DNA from: Solibacteraceae bacterium
GTDB lineage: Bacteria; Acidobacteriota; Terriglobia; Bryobacterales; Bryobacteraceae
Assembly (NCBI GenBank): GCA_026984795.1
Contig: JALSRK010000045.1
Span: forward strand, 1 to 64,000
Length of the DNA stretch: 64,000 nt
Direction of reading: 5' to 3'
The notes beneath the pieces are model-generated. The model did no database searches and was not told the origin of the DNA. It was given only the letters and a program-made list of their open reading frames with translations. Below, piece after piece: positions 42,674-50,868 of this stretch (its first letter is position 1; every line of letters starts with the position of its first letter). Made by a program: the position numbers and the translations under genes.

Positions 42674-43501
42674 TCATCCGAATCTCGGCTGGACGATCTG
42701 GAGCCGCCCCCTCTCCGTCTCCGCCTCAACCGGAACCCGGGCCACTATTTCGCGGATGTCCTCCGCGTCGAACTCTTCCCGCAGGATGCCCGAGAGGATG
42801 CGCGGGCGGTATTCCTCAGCGGTCTCGCGCCGTCCCGCCGCCAGGATCACTCTCATGCCGGGCGACCTCGTATCCCCCGCCAGGCAGTGAACCAGTTCGC
42901 GTGCCTCAGCCTCGTTCCCGGTTACCTGGACCACGACGAAAGCCGGGTGAAACTCGCCAACTTGCCGCGCCGCCTCGTAGCCATTCCTGGCGAAACGGAA
43001 CTCGAGATCGTCCGCATCCGCCCGCCACAGCCTTCGCATCTGCGATTCCTTCCGGGTCACCACCAACACCCGCGTCGGCAGCTTCATGATTCGCCGATAA
43101 TACGTACAGTCCTCACAGGAACCTTGGCAGAAAAGCCGCCGGTGGCCGAGCTCGCAGCCCAGCCGGAGGAGTTCGAAGCACCGGGTCGCTTGGACCCGGT
43201 AAACGGCGCAGCGCTTGCACTCATCGCGGGTCCGTCCGGCTTCCGCCAGGTACTCCCAGCAGCGCAACGGTCCACCGGCCGACGCTTCTTGCGCTTTGTG
43301 CCTGCCAGCGGCCACCGCAGCCCGCCCGCGCTCGTCCAGGAACCGGTCCAGCTCCGGCCGGGCGATGCGGTAGTGCCCGCCAGCCGTGCGTTCCGCCGGC
43401 AGCTTGCCACACTTGATCCACTTGAGCACCGTGTCGCGCTCCACATGGCAAATGCCCGCGGCCTGCCCCGTTGTCAACCAAGCTTTTGCCTTGGCGGCCA
43501 T
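42674..43501 (-). CDS. Cluster regulator: HTH + eight-cysteine module + degenerate receiver
   Basis: A 275-residue cytoplasmic protein. Residues about 7-58 are a MerR/excisionase-type HTH (LTTGQAAGICHVERDTVLKW, GGHYRIARPELDRFL). Residues 81-132 hold eight Cys (81, 95, 98, 108, 116, 125, 129, 132), including CKRC and CQGSCEDC, suited to an Fe-S cluster or zinc. Residues about 143-260 resemble a CheY receiver (PTRVLVVTRKESQMRRLW, FHPAFVVVQVTG), but neither the acidic pair nor the phospho-Asp is present. A redox- or metal-sensing regulator of the cytochrome cluster is the natural reading. It lies within the cluster on the same strand, with a 139-nt gap upstream that can hold a promoter. Confidence 0.78.
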   Translation of the reverse strand: MAAKAKAWLTTGQAAGICHVERDTVLKWIKCGKLPAERTAGGHYRIARPELDRFLDERGRAAVAAGRHKAQEASAGGPLRCWEYLAEAGRTRDECKRCAVYRVQATRCFELLRLGCELGHRRLFCQGSCEDCTYYRRIMKLPTRVLVVTRKESQMRRLWRADADDLEFRFARNGYEAARQVGEFHPAFVVVQVTGNEAEARELVHCLAGDTRSPGMRVILAAGRRETAEEYRPRILSGILREEFDAEDIREIVARVPVEAETERGRLQIVQPRFG

Positions 43502-43519
43502 CTCCAGGTTCCAGGGTTC

Positions 43520-43549
43520 ATGGTATCAAACTCTTAAAAGCAAGATCAA
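43520..43549 (-). promoter_or_regulatory. Possible internal promoter upstream of the cluster regulator
   Basis: On the minus strand TTGATC (43549-43544), an 18-nt spacer and TACCAT (43525-43520) lie in the 139-nt gap before ATG 43501. Match is moderate. The gap suggests the regulator, the 12-heme cytochrome, propeller A and the tetraheme gene can be transcribed separately from the first two cluster genes. Confidence 0.3.
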
Positions 43550-43640
43550 GGTTTGTGTAGTGGCTTAGTAGTTGTTCGTCTTCTCTGCGGTACTGGCCAG
43601 AAGGTACGCTCCGAACGCCGCATTTCCGCCACAGCTTTTG

Positions 43641-44534
43641 CTAATGCGCGCGCCTCTTCTGGGATTGCGGCTTTAGGAGTGGCTGGTGAGGGTCGTCGGG
43701 GGGTACCTTCCCGGCCCACTCTTCCGCCCGGCGGTTGTCCCCCTTCCGGCGCCATAACCAGCTCATTCCAGCGGCGATGTCGGCGGCTTTGGGATCCAAC
43801 TCGGCGGCCCGTTCGAAACACCGCTCAGCAGCCTCGACCTTTCCCCGTCTGGCTTCGAGATAGCCCAGCTCTACCCACGCCGGCCGGAAGTCCGGGGCTT
43901 CGCTGGTCAGGGACTCGAGGATCTCCTCGGCCTGGTCTGCCAGACCGAGGCGCAGGAGCTGCCGGGCCATCGCGAGGCGGCGTCGATATCTTCCCCCGCC
44001 GGCTGGTGCGCCCTTGACGGGCTGGGCTTGGCCGAAGATCTCGTCCAAATACCGCTGAACGCTTCCCAGCCCTTCCCGTCCGAACCCGGCGGTCCGGTTG
44101 AGCAGCTTTCCGTCCGCCGAGATGATCAGCAGGCTCGGGGTAGCGACGATTTGATAGCGCCCGAAATTGGTGCGGTCCGGATCCAGCAAGACGGGGATCG
44201 GCGATCCGCACGAGCTGGCGGCTTTGCGAAGTTGGTCTCGGTCGCTCGGGCCGGAGACCACCGTGAGCAGGGCGGCGCCCTTGTATCGGCGAACCAGTTC
44301 CGCGGCGCCGCACAAAGCTTCTTTCGACCGGCGGTACCTGGGGTGCCAGAACAGCACCAGCCGCACCTTCCCGGGAAAGTCCGCCAACGATTTCCTGGCC
44401 CCGCTCAGGTCGACCGCTTCGAGCGGCGGCGCCGGCCGCCCGATCGCGAGGCCCCGGGGATGCGGTGAAGCCGCCATTGCGCCGATCCCGGCTCCCATCA
44501 GCATCCCAGCCACGCAGCGACTAGTGACTCGCAT
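43641..44534 (-). CDS. Secreted thioredoxin-fold protein without CXXC, with TPR region
   Basis: A 297-residue protein. After a signal peptide (about residues 8-22) comes a TlpA/AhpC-like domain: IGRPAPPLEAVDLSGARKSL, then LVLFWHPRYRRSKEAL, then VATPSLLIISADGKLLNR with the cis-Pro. The redox CXXC expected after FW is absent (HPRYRRSK); single Cys lie elsewhere. Residues about 185-285 form two or three TPR-like helix pairs (RPAWVELGYLEARRGKVEAA). It overlaps the 13-heme gene by 14 nt, so it is coupled to it. A scaffold or heme/cytochrome assembly role is inferred. Confidence 0.75.
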   Translation of the reverse strand: MRVTSRCVAGMLMGAGIGAMAASPHPRGLAIGRPAPPLEAVDLSGARKSLADFPGKVRLVLFWHPRYRRSKEALCGAAELVRRYKGAALLTVVSGPSDRDQLRKAASSCGSPIPVLLDPDRTNFGRYQIVATPSLLIISADGKLLNRTAGFGREGLGSVQRYLDEIFGQAQPVKGAPAGGGRYRRRLAMARQLLRLGLADQAEEILESLTSEAPDFRPAWVELGYLEARRGKVEAAERCFERAAELDPKAADIAAGMSWLWRRKGDNRRAEEWAGKVPPDDPHQPLLKPQSQKRRAH

Positions 44535-45675
44535 CCGCTTCCGCCCGCGTATAGGATTCCGGCCGATGGCAGCCGGGCGCGCAAGAACCGCCGTTGCTGG
44601 TCTCTTTGTAATTGATCGGCAATTGCCAGTTGCCGAACGGCACCGAATCGCGGATGTGGTTTGGATGCCGGCTGGCGTGGGTTTCGTGGCAAGCCCGGCA
44701 TGTCCGGCCCTTCCGCGCTTTGTGGACGTGAACGTAGTGCAGGTTTCGGGCGCCGTTGCGGAAGTCGGTCACCGTCGTGGTCTCGGCCTCCGTTGCCAGC
44801 GCCGAGTCGTGACAAGAGAAACACAATGCGAAGTTCTCTTCCCGGTAGGGGGCATAGAAGGTTGCCGGGTACTCGGCGAACAGCAGCCGGAAGAAATTCG
44901 AACCGTGCGGCTGATGGCAGCCCGAGCAATCTCTTTCCCGGATCGGCCCATGGTGGTCCGGGTTGTCGGCCAGGAGCTTCTTCATGTTCGTCAGCCCCTT
45001 GACCCGCGAGCCGTCGTGGCAGGACAGGCACACTGCCAGTCCATCGGCTTTGAGCAGCGGGCGGTGCTCGGCCGCGTGCGGCCGGTGGCAGTTCAGGCAA
45101 GCCGGCGGTTCGGTGACCGGGGGATGCTTCACTTTGGCCGACCGCGCGGTCTCGAGAATGTCGCCGTGGCACTGGCCGCAGAGCTCCGCGACCGGCGATT
45201 TCAGTTGTGCGGTCTGCTCCGACGCATGCGGATCGTGGCAGGTTGTGCATCCACTCTCCAGCGCCTGGTGCCGGAATGGCTCGGCCTCCAGCCGCTCTTG
45301 CATCTCCTGGTGGCAGATGAAACAGAGTTGATTCCCCTCGATGCGGACCAGATGATCGTGGTCCGAAGAGTGGGGATCGTGGCAAGCCACGCAAGCGCCC
45401 ACGGCCACCGGTCCATGCATGTGTTTGCCCTCGAAGGTCTCGTGGCACATGCCGCAGAGTTCGGCCGGCGGGGCTGTCAGGGTTGCCTCGCCCCCCTTTT
45501 CCGGGACATCGTGGCAACTCGTGCAGTCGGCGGCAGCCGCGGCGTGCTCCACGCGGGAGCCCATCAGGTCGGAGTGGCAGGAAGTGCAGGCGGCGCCGCC
45601 GGTCTCCGGATGCCGAGCCCACAGGCCGGCGGCGGCCAGAGTCCACATGGCAGCGAGCTTGGTGATCCGGGTCAC
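44521..45675 (-). CDS. Thirteen-heme doubled-CXXCH cytochrome with terminal CX3CH
   Basis: A 384-residue protein. GTG 45675 is the start, with GAGG 6 nt upstream; signal peptide MTRITKLAAMWTLAAAGLWA. Twelve CXXCH motifs (CTSCH, CTSCH, CGMCH, CVACH, CFICH, CTTCH, CGQCH, CLNCH, CLSCH, CSGCH, CFSCH, CRACH) are followed by a last heme site of the form CX3CH (C365, C369, H370: CAPGCH). Pairs with the C-x-x-C-H-x-P-H form mark the doubled-CXXCH family. It is the first gene of the cluster, behind a palindromic promoter region. Likely periplasmic or cell-surface electron carrier. Confidence 0.9.
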   Translation of the reverse strand: MTRITKLAAMWTLAAAGLWARHPETGGAACTSCHSDLMGSRVEHAAAAADCTSCHDVPEKGGEATLTAPPAELCGMCHETFEGKHMHGPVAVGACVACHDPHSSDHDHLVRIEGNQLCFICHQEMQERLEAEPFRHQALESGCTTCHDPHASEQTAQLKSPVAELCGQCHGDILETARSAKVKHPPVTEPPACLNCHRPHAAEHRPLLKADGLAVCLSCHDGSRVKGLTNMKKLLADNPDHHGPIRERDCSGCHQPHGSNFFRLLFAEYPATFYAPYREENFALCFSCHDSALATEAETTTVTDFRNGARNLHYVHVHKARKGRTCRACHETHASRHPNHIRDSVPFGNWQLPINYKETSNGGSCAPGCHRPESYTRAEADASH

Positions 45676-45726
45676 GAGAAACCTCGGTGCGGCTCGAGGT
45701 GAGTTCGACGCTCAACCAAGACCGAG

Positions 45727-45761
45727 ACTATAAGTTAACTACTTGCGGACCTTAAGGTCAA
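45727..45761 (-). promoter_or_regulatory. Palindromic promoter region of the cytochrome cluster
   Basis: On the minus strand TTGACC (45761-45756), a 17-nt spacer and TTAACT (45738-45733), with TATAGT just after (45732-45727). A perfect 12-bp palindrome GACCTTAAGGTC (45748-45759) overlaps the -35, and AGTTAACT (45733-45740), an 8-bp palindrome, overlaps the -10. This is a typical place for a repressor or activator. The leader to GTG 45675 would be about 45 nt. Confidence 0.5.
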
Positions 45762-46022
45762 CAAACCAACCCCTCAGCGGCACGGCGGCCCCTGCAGCGC
45801 CGGCCCGGAAGAAACCCGGCGCCCCGTGTCAACTCCATGAGCCGCCGGAACATTCAGGACACGCGCCAGCCCGCCTGCAAACCCGTTTTCGGAGGCCCTC
45901 CCACGGAGGATCGCCACCGGCGCCGCGCCGGCGAACGTCCCACGGCGCCATCGGGCAACCCCCGGCCGCAGAGCTGCCTTCCATTCCACCTCATTCGTTG
46001 CCTGCGGATGGCGTCGCCCGGA

Positions 46023-46028
46023 TAGAAT
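46023..46028 (+). promoter_or_regulatory. -10 hexamer (TAGAAT) 9 nt before a start codon
   Basis: TAGAAT is followed by AGTCCTGGC and ATG 46038; no Shine-Dalgarno sequence is present. TTGCCT lies 19 nt upstream as a possible -35. The rest of the 362-nt divergent region (45676-46037) holds the cluster promoter at 45727-45761 and otherwise nothing recognised. Confidence 0.5.
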
Positions 46029-46037
46029 AGTCCTGGC

Positions 46038-48017
46038 ATGAGAACGGCAGGAATGGCATCGTTGGTTGCCGGCATCGTGGTGTTGTGGGGTTGCGCGCGC
46101 AGCGCTCCGCCCCGCCCCGGAGAGGCCGACTACCCGTACCGCCCCGTTCCGTTCACCAGCGTCCGCCTCACGGATATGTTCTGGGCGCCGCGCATCGAGA
46201 CCAACCGTACGGTCACGGTACCGTATTGTTTCCGCAAATGCGAGGAGACCGGCCGCATCGACAACTTCGCCAAGGCCGGCGGGTTGATGGAGGGGGACTT
46301 CGTCGGTCTTCGATATAACGACTCTGACGTCTTCAAAGTGATCCAGGGGGCCGCGTACTCCTTGGCCATCCACCCAGACCCGGAGCTCGACGCCTATCTC
46401 GACGGTCTGATCGCCAAGATCGCCGCCGCTCAGGAGCCGGACGGCTACCTTTACACCGCCCGTACCATCAGCCGCGGCGACGACATGAAGCGGCTCGGCC
46501 CGGAACGCTGGTCGAACCTGATCACCAGCCATGAACTTTACAATGTGGGCCACCTCTACGAGGCCGCTGTGGCCCACTACCGGGCCACGGGCAAGCGCAC
46601 CCTGCTCGACGTGGCTGTGAAGAACGCCGACCTCATCGCCCGGACGTTCGGTCCCCACGGCATCCGCGACGTGCCCGGCCACGAGGAGATCGAGATCGGC
46701 CTGGTGAAGCTCTACCGGGTCACTGGCAACCCAGCCTATCTGCAGACCGCTAAGTTCTTCATCGACGAGCGCGGCAATCCGGACCGCCACACCATGGAGC
46801 ACCCCAAGCGCGGCCGGTGGTACATGCAAGACCACTTGCCCGTGAAGCAGCAGACCGAGGCGGTGGGCCACGCCGTCCGGGCGGGTTACCTCTATGCCGG
46901 CGTGGCCGACGTGGCTGCCCTCACCGGCGAGCCGGGCTACCTCGAGGCCCTGGAGCGGATCTGGGAGAGCGTCGTGGGGCGCCGCATGTACCTCACTGGA
47001 GGCGTGGGCGCTCATCGCTCGGGCGAGCGGTTCGGCAAGGACTACGAGCTGCCGAACGAAACCGCCTACGCCGAGACCTGCGCCGCCATCGCGAACGCGC
47101 TCTGGCAGCACCGGATGTTCCTGCTCACCGGCGAGGCGAAGTACATCGACGTGCTCGAGCGCATCCTCTACAACGGCTTCCTCTCGGGCGTCTCGCTCTC
47201 CGGCGACCGCTTCTTCTACCCGAACCCCCTCGCCGCCGACGGCAAGACGAAGTTCAACCAGGGGCACGCCACCCGGGCCCCTTGGTTCCGCACCTCCTGC
47301 TGCCCGGTGAACGTCGTCCGCACCATGCCCTCCATTCCCGGCTACGTCTATGCGGTCCGCGACGGGGAGCTGTACGTCAACTTGTTCGTGCAGGGCGAGG
47401 CCCGCGTCGAGCTCTCCGGCGCGCCCCTGGTGGTTCGCCAGCGGACGCGGTATCCCTGGGACGGAGACGTCGAGATCGAGGTGGACCCCGGGGCCCGGCG
47501 GGAGCTCACGGTGCTGGTTCGCATCCCCGGCTGGGCCCGCAACCGGCCCGTGCCGACGAACCTTTACCGGTACGTGGGAGAGGCGCCCGGCGAGCCCGAA
47601 GTCCGGGTCAACGGGTCGCCGCTAGATCTCGATCTCGACCGGGGCTATGTTCGGATCCGGCGTGAGTGGGCGCCCGGCGACCGGATCGGTCTCCGGCTAC
47701 CCATGCCCGTGCGCCTCGTAGCGGCCCATGAGGCCGTCGAAGCCGACCGCGGCCGCCTGGCGATCGAGCGCGGTCCGCTGGTCTACTGCGTGGAAGGCAT
47801 CGACAACGGCGGCCGAGTGGATCACATCCGCGTGAGCCGGGCGGCGCGTTTCTCCACCGAGCACCGGCCGGAGCTGCTGGGCGGCGTCACGGTGATCCGG
47901 TGGGACGGGCACACGGCCGTGCCCTACTACGCCTGGTCGAACCGCGGCGAAGGCCCGATGGCGGTCTGGCTGCCTGAGGAACGCCCGCGGCGGCGGCCCG
48001 CGAGCGCCGCACCCTAG
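46038..48017 (+). CDS. GH127 beta-L-arabinofuranosidase-like lipoprotein
   Basis: A 659-residue protein. A lipoprotein signal (LVAGIVVLWGC, lipid-modified Cys 19) is followed by an (alpha/alpha)6 barrel. Residues matching the HypBA1 zinc/catalytic set are E346 and C348 (YAETCAAI) and C421/C422 (RTSCCPVNV); the reference enzyme has Glu, Cys and Cys-Cys at nearly the same positions. C-terminal beta domains (about 440-650) complete the family. It would release arabinofuranose, or a related sugar, from plant or microbial glycans at the cell surface. Its stop overlaps the kinase stop on the other strand by 3-4 nt. Confidence 0.9.
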   Translation: MRTAGMASLVAGIVVLWGCARSAPPRPGEADYPYRPVPFTSVRLTDMFWAPRIETNRTVTVPYCFRKCEETGRIDNFAKAGGLMEGDFVGLRYNDSDVFKVIQGAAYSLAIHPDPELDAYLDGLIAKIAAAQEPDGYLYTARTISRGDDMKRLGPERWSNLITSHELYNVGHLYEAAVAHYRATGKRTLLDVAVKNADLIARTFGPHGIRDVPGHEEIEIGLVKLYRVTGNPAYLQTAKFFIDERGNPDRHTMEHPKRGRWYMQDHLPVKQQTEAVGHAVRAGYLYAGVADVAALTGEPGYLEALERIWESVVGRRMYLTGGVGAHRSGERFGKDYELPNETAYAETCAAIANALWQHRMFLLTGEAKYIDVLERILYNGFLSGVSLSGDRFFYPNPLAADGKTKFNQGHATRAPWFRTSCCPVNVVRTMPSIPGYVYAVRDGELYVNLFVQGEARVELSGAPLVVRQRTRYPWDGDVEIEVDPGARRELTVLVRIPGWARNRPVPTNLYRYVGEAPGEPEVRVNGSPLDLDLDRGYVRIRREWAPGDRIGLRLPMPVRLVAAHEAVEADRGRLAIERGPLVYCVEGIDNGGRVDHIRVSRAARFSTEHRPELLGGVTVIRWDGHTAVPYYAWSNRGEGPMAVWLPEERPRRRPASAAP

Positions 48018-49723
48018 CGGCCCAGGAAGCGCTCGAGCTTGCCCAGTTCCTTCTCCGCCAACCCGAGGTACTTCTTCCCGCCCGCAGCGTCGCCGGCGTT
48101 GATGGCGTTCTCTGCTTCGTCCAGATAGTAAACGAGGCGCTGCTCGGCGGCGGCGATATCGGTGCGGAGGCTGAGACCGGAGGCTTCTTGCGACCGCCGC
48201 AAGGTATCGATCGAGCGCCGCACCGGCCCGACGCGCGTGGCCATCAGCATGAGCTGCTCCCGGAGATCGCGGAGGGCGGCGTCGTTGCGGGCGGGCGCCG
48301 GCTGGGCCGGCGGGTGTTCTGCCAGACGGCGCGACGGCGTTTCACCTTGGACCGGGCGGGGCGGCGCCGCCTGAGTGGGCGCCCTCGCCGGCCTGGGGGA
48401 CGGCGGGCTTTCGGAGGTCTTCACTGGAGCCGGACGCGCGCCGCCGCTCCCTGTCGATTGCGCAGGACGGGAAGGTGTTTGCGCCACCGGTGGCGCGCTG
48501 GCGGCCGGCCTGGGCGCCGGACGGGCCGGTGGAGCGGCCGCTTCGGGTGTTTGCGGCTCCTGTTGCCCGACCGGCGGTCCCGGCGGAGCTTCCGGCACGG
48601 CTTCTCCGGCAGGGATGGTTCCGGACGGCGCTGCCGGGATCGCTTCCTCTGCCGCCGGCTCTACAACGCTTCCAGCCCGCGTAGCGAACCACCTCGGCGC
48701 CTGAATGGCGGCGAAGACGAGCAGCGCCACTGCGGCGGCGGCTCCGGCGAACATGTAGAGCAGCCGGTTGCTCCGCGGTTTGGACGCCGGCGCGGCCTGC
48801 GGCGGCCGCGCGGACGCAGTGGGCCGGACCTGCGCTGCGCCGCCCTGCTCCGGGCCGGTGGCAGCCGCCGTTTGCTGCCGCTCTCCAGCCGGTCCGGCCG
48901 CCGGAACCGCCGCTTCGAGCGCCCGCTGGAACGCCACTGCCGTCTGGAACCTCTTCTCCCGGTCCTTGGAGATCGCCATCAGGATAATGTCGTTCAGCGC
49001 TTCGGGCAGGGAGGGATCCAGCTCTAGCGGCGGCCGCGGCGACTCCTTGAGGTGCGCCTGCATCAACGAGTACTGGCTGTCGGCCTGGAACGGCTTCACT
49101 CCGGTGACAATCTCGTAGAGCGAGATGCCCAGCGAGTACAGGTCGCTCCGGGCATCGACGTCGCGGTCTCCCCGCACCTGCTCCGGCGACATGTAATAGA
49201 GCGAGCCGAGGGTGAAGCCGGTCTGCGTCAGCCGCTCGTCGGTGACCGCTTTGGCGATGCCGAAGTCCATCAGCTTGACGGTCCCGTCCGGCGTCACCAT
49301 CATATTCGCCGGTTTGATGTCCCGGTGCACCACACCATGCTCATGGGCGTAGGCGAGGGCCGAAAGCACCTGCCGCACGTAACCCACGCCTTCGGCCAAC
49401 GGAATCGGCTGGTCCTGCTGAAGCCGCTCTTCGATGGTGACTCCCTCGACGTACTCCATCACCATTAGGAGTTGGTTCTCCACCCGCTGGGCGGTGTAGA
49501 GTTTGGCGATGTTGGGGTGGTCCAGGTTCGCCAGCACCCGGATCTCGCGCACGAAGCGATCCGCCAGCGCGGCGTTGCCCGCCAGGTCCGGCAGCAGGAT
49601 CTTGATCGCCTCGATGCGGTTGGAAATAATGTTGCGGACTTTGTATACGCGGCCCATGCCGCCGGCGCCCAGCACGGCCAGGACTTCGTAGTCGCCGAAG
49701 CGGTCGCCCGGCTGGAAACTCAT
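48014..49723 (-). CDS. Transmembrane Ser/Thr protein kinase (PknB type)
   Basis: A 569-residue protein. The N-terminal kinase domain (about 11-270) has the Gly loop GAGGMGRVYKV, the catalytic HRDIKPANMM and LMDFGIAKA, and the APE-like SPEQVRGD. A Pro/Ala-rich linker, one membrane helix (MFAGAAAAVALLVFAAIQ, about 325-345), a second low-complexity Pro/Ala stretch and a C-terminal coiled-coil (about 485-569) follow. Extracellular PASTA or ligand domains are absent. Eukaryote-like kinases are numerous in Acidobacteriota. It is followed downstream by nothing on its strand and lies 49 nt after the CsgG-like gene, with GGAGG upstream of the ATG. Confidence 0.92.
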   Translation of the reverse strand: MSFQPGDRFGDYEVLAVLGAGGMGRVYKVRNIISNRIEAIKILLPDLAGNAALADRFVREIRVLANLDHPNIAKLYTAQRVENQLLMVMEYVEGVTIEERLQQDQPIPLAEGVGYVRQVLSALAYAHEHGVVHRDIKPANMMVTPDGTVKLMDFGIAKAVTDERLTQTGFTLGSLYYMSPEQVRGDRDVDARSDLYSLGISLYEIVTGVKPFQADSQYSLMQAHLKESPRPPLELDPSLPEALNDIILMAISKDREKRFQTAVAFQRALEAAVPAAGPAGERQQTAAATGPEQGGAAQVRPTASARPPQAAPASKPRSNRLLYMFAGAAAAVALLVFAAIQAPRWFATRAGSVVEPAAEEAIPAAPSGTIPAGEAVPEAPPGPPVGQQEPQTPEAAAPPARPAPRPAASAPPVAQTPSRPAQSTGSGGARPAPVKTSESPPSPRPARAPTQAAPPRPVQGETPSRRLAEHPPAQPAPARNDAALRDLREQLMLMATRVGPVRRSIDTLRRSQEASGLSLRTDIAAAEQRLVYYLDEAENAINAGDAAGGKKYLGLAEKELGKLERFLGR

Positions 49724-49772
49724 GGCCCCCTCCTGCTTTTCTCTGTTTCTGGGACGGTGGTCCCAGCTTCCA

Positions 49773-50747
49773 CTATGGGCTGTTCCTCACCATGTCGCCC
49801 ACCTTGGGTGTGGCGGCCCCGGAGAAGGTGCCCACCGAGGAAATCTCGTCGGCCTCGGTGATCGTCACCTCGCCGACCTTCTGAGTGATCCTCCGGATCA
49901 CGCGCCCCGTGGCCGGATCCTTCACCTCGCGGGCCAGCCGCCGGATCTCCAGCGTATCTCCGACCTTGACCCCTGCCCGCGTGCCTACGTTCAAGATCAG
50001 CGTGTTGCCCGAAACGTCGGCCACCAGCCCCTCGATCTTCACCTTGCGCGTCGGCAACTTGTCGGCCTGGGCGTCGAGCTGGGCGGCGATCTCATCCACC
50101 GCCTTGTTCACCGCCTCGCCGATCAAAGTGGCGGCGAAGTTCGTGCTGGACATGTCCACGTTCCCCGAGCCATAGCCTCCAGATCCGCCCCCGGAACCGA
50201 GCAACGTGGTTCCGGAACGCTTGGATTCCCCTTTTCCGCTGGCTACGGCCAGAATTTCCGCCGTCGTCGTGTCGATGACCCGGGCCGAGAGCTGCACGAC
50301 AGCCTTCGCTTTCCGTTTGCCGAAGCCGCCGAGCCCCCAGCGGCCGGTCACCGCTCCCAGGCCGCCGAAGCTCTTCACCTGATCGTCCCGGCCGAACTGG
50401 GTGATCGAGCCGAGGATGATCGCATCCACGCCCAGGATGCGCCCGATCTTGGCCGCCGTGGTCGAGTCGGCGCGGTCACTGTTCGAAAAGTTCTGCTCTG
50501 CCAATACCTTGTCGAGAGCCTTCCGCTCGATCACCGAGTACCTGCCCGACTTCACCAGCCGGTCCACCAGCATGTCCGCTACTCCCCGGCCCACGTCGTA
50601 ATCGGTGCCGAAGATCGCCGAGATGTAACCGTGCACCGTGCTGTAATCGAAATCCAGCACCGCCACCCGTTTCTTCGCTTGGTTCTGGGCGGCGGCGGGC
50701 AGGCAAGCAAGAATGGCGGCGAGTGTAACGATGAGACGTCCACGCAC
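49773..50747 (-). CDS. CsgG-family lipoprotein-like secretion/assembly protein
   Basis: A 324-residue protein. GTG 50747 is chosen because AAAGGAGGAG lies upstream; the preceding in-frame TTG (50780) lacks a site. A signal peptide (MRGRLIVTLAAILACLPAAA) precedes a CsgG domain: RVAVLDFDYSTV, DMLVDRLVKSGRYSVIERK and GRILGVDAIILGSITQFG. A FlgT-like C-terminal domain (about 250-320, VSGNTLILNVGTRAGVKVGD) follows. CsgG forms the curli secretion pore; proteins with this layout also occur without curli. No curli subunit genes are adjacent. It probably pairs with the kinase. Confidence 0.88.
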   Translation of the reverse strand: MRGRLIVTLAAILACLPAAAQNQAKKRVAVLDFDYSTVHGYISAIFGTDYDVGRGVADMLVDRLVKSGRYSVIERKALDKVLAEQNFSNSDRADSTTAAKIGRILGVDAIILGSITQFGRDDQVKSFGGLGAVTGRWGLGGFGKRKAKAVVQLSARVIDTTTAEILAVASGKGESKRSGTTLLGSGGGSGGYGSGNVDMSSTNFAATLIGEAVNKAVDEIAAQLDAQADKLPTRKVKIEGLVADVSGNTLILNVGTRAGVKVGDTLEIRRLAREVKDPATGRVIRRITQKVGEVTITEADEISSVGTFSGAATPKVGDMVRNSP

Positions 50748-50868
50748 TCTCTGATCTCCTCCTTTCCGAGAAAAAATCAACAGCAGAATATCATATCGAA
50801 GTACCGTCTTTCCCTTCTCGCCGCGCCGTGCGCGGCTCCAATCAAAGTGTTGGCAACGGCTCTTCGGT

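Noticed and set aside
34956-45675. Assignment of the cluster to nitrite, tetrathionate or octaheme reductases
   Set aside because: No CXXCK catalytic heme, no molybdopterin subunit and no NrfA-like spacing. All heme sites are CXXCH or CX3CH in doubled-CXXCH context, which points to electron transfer.
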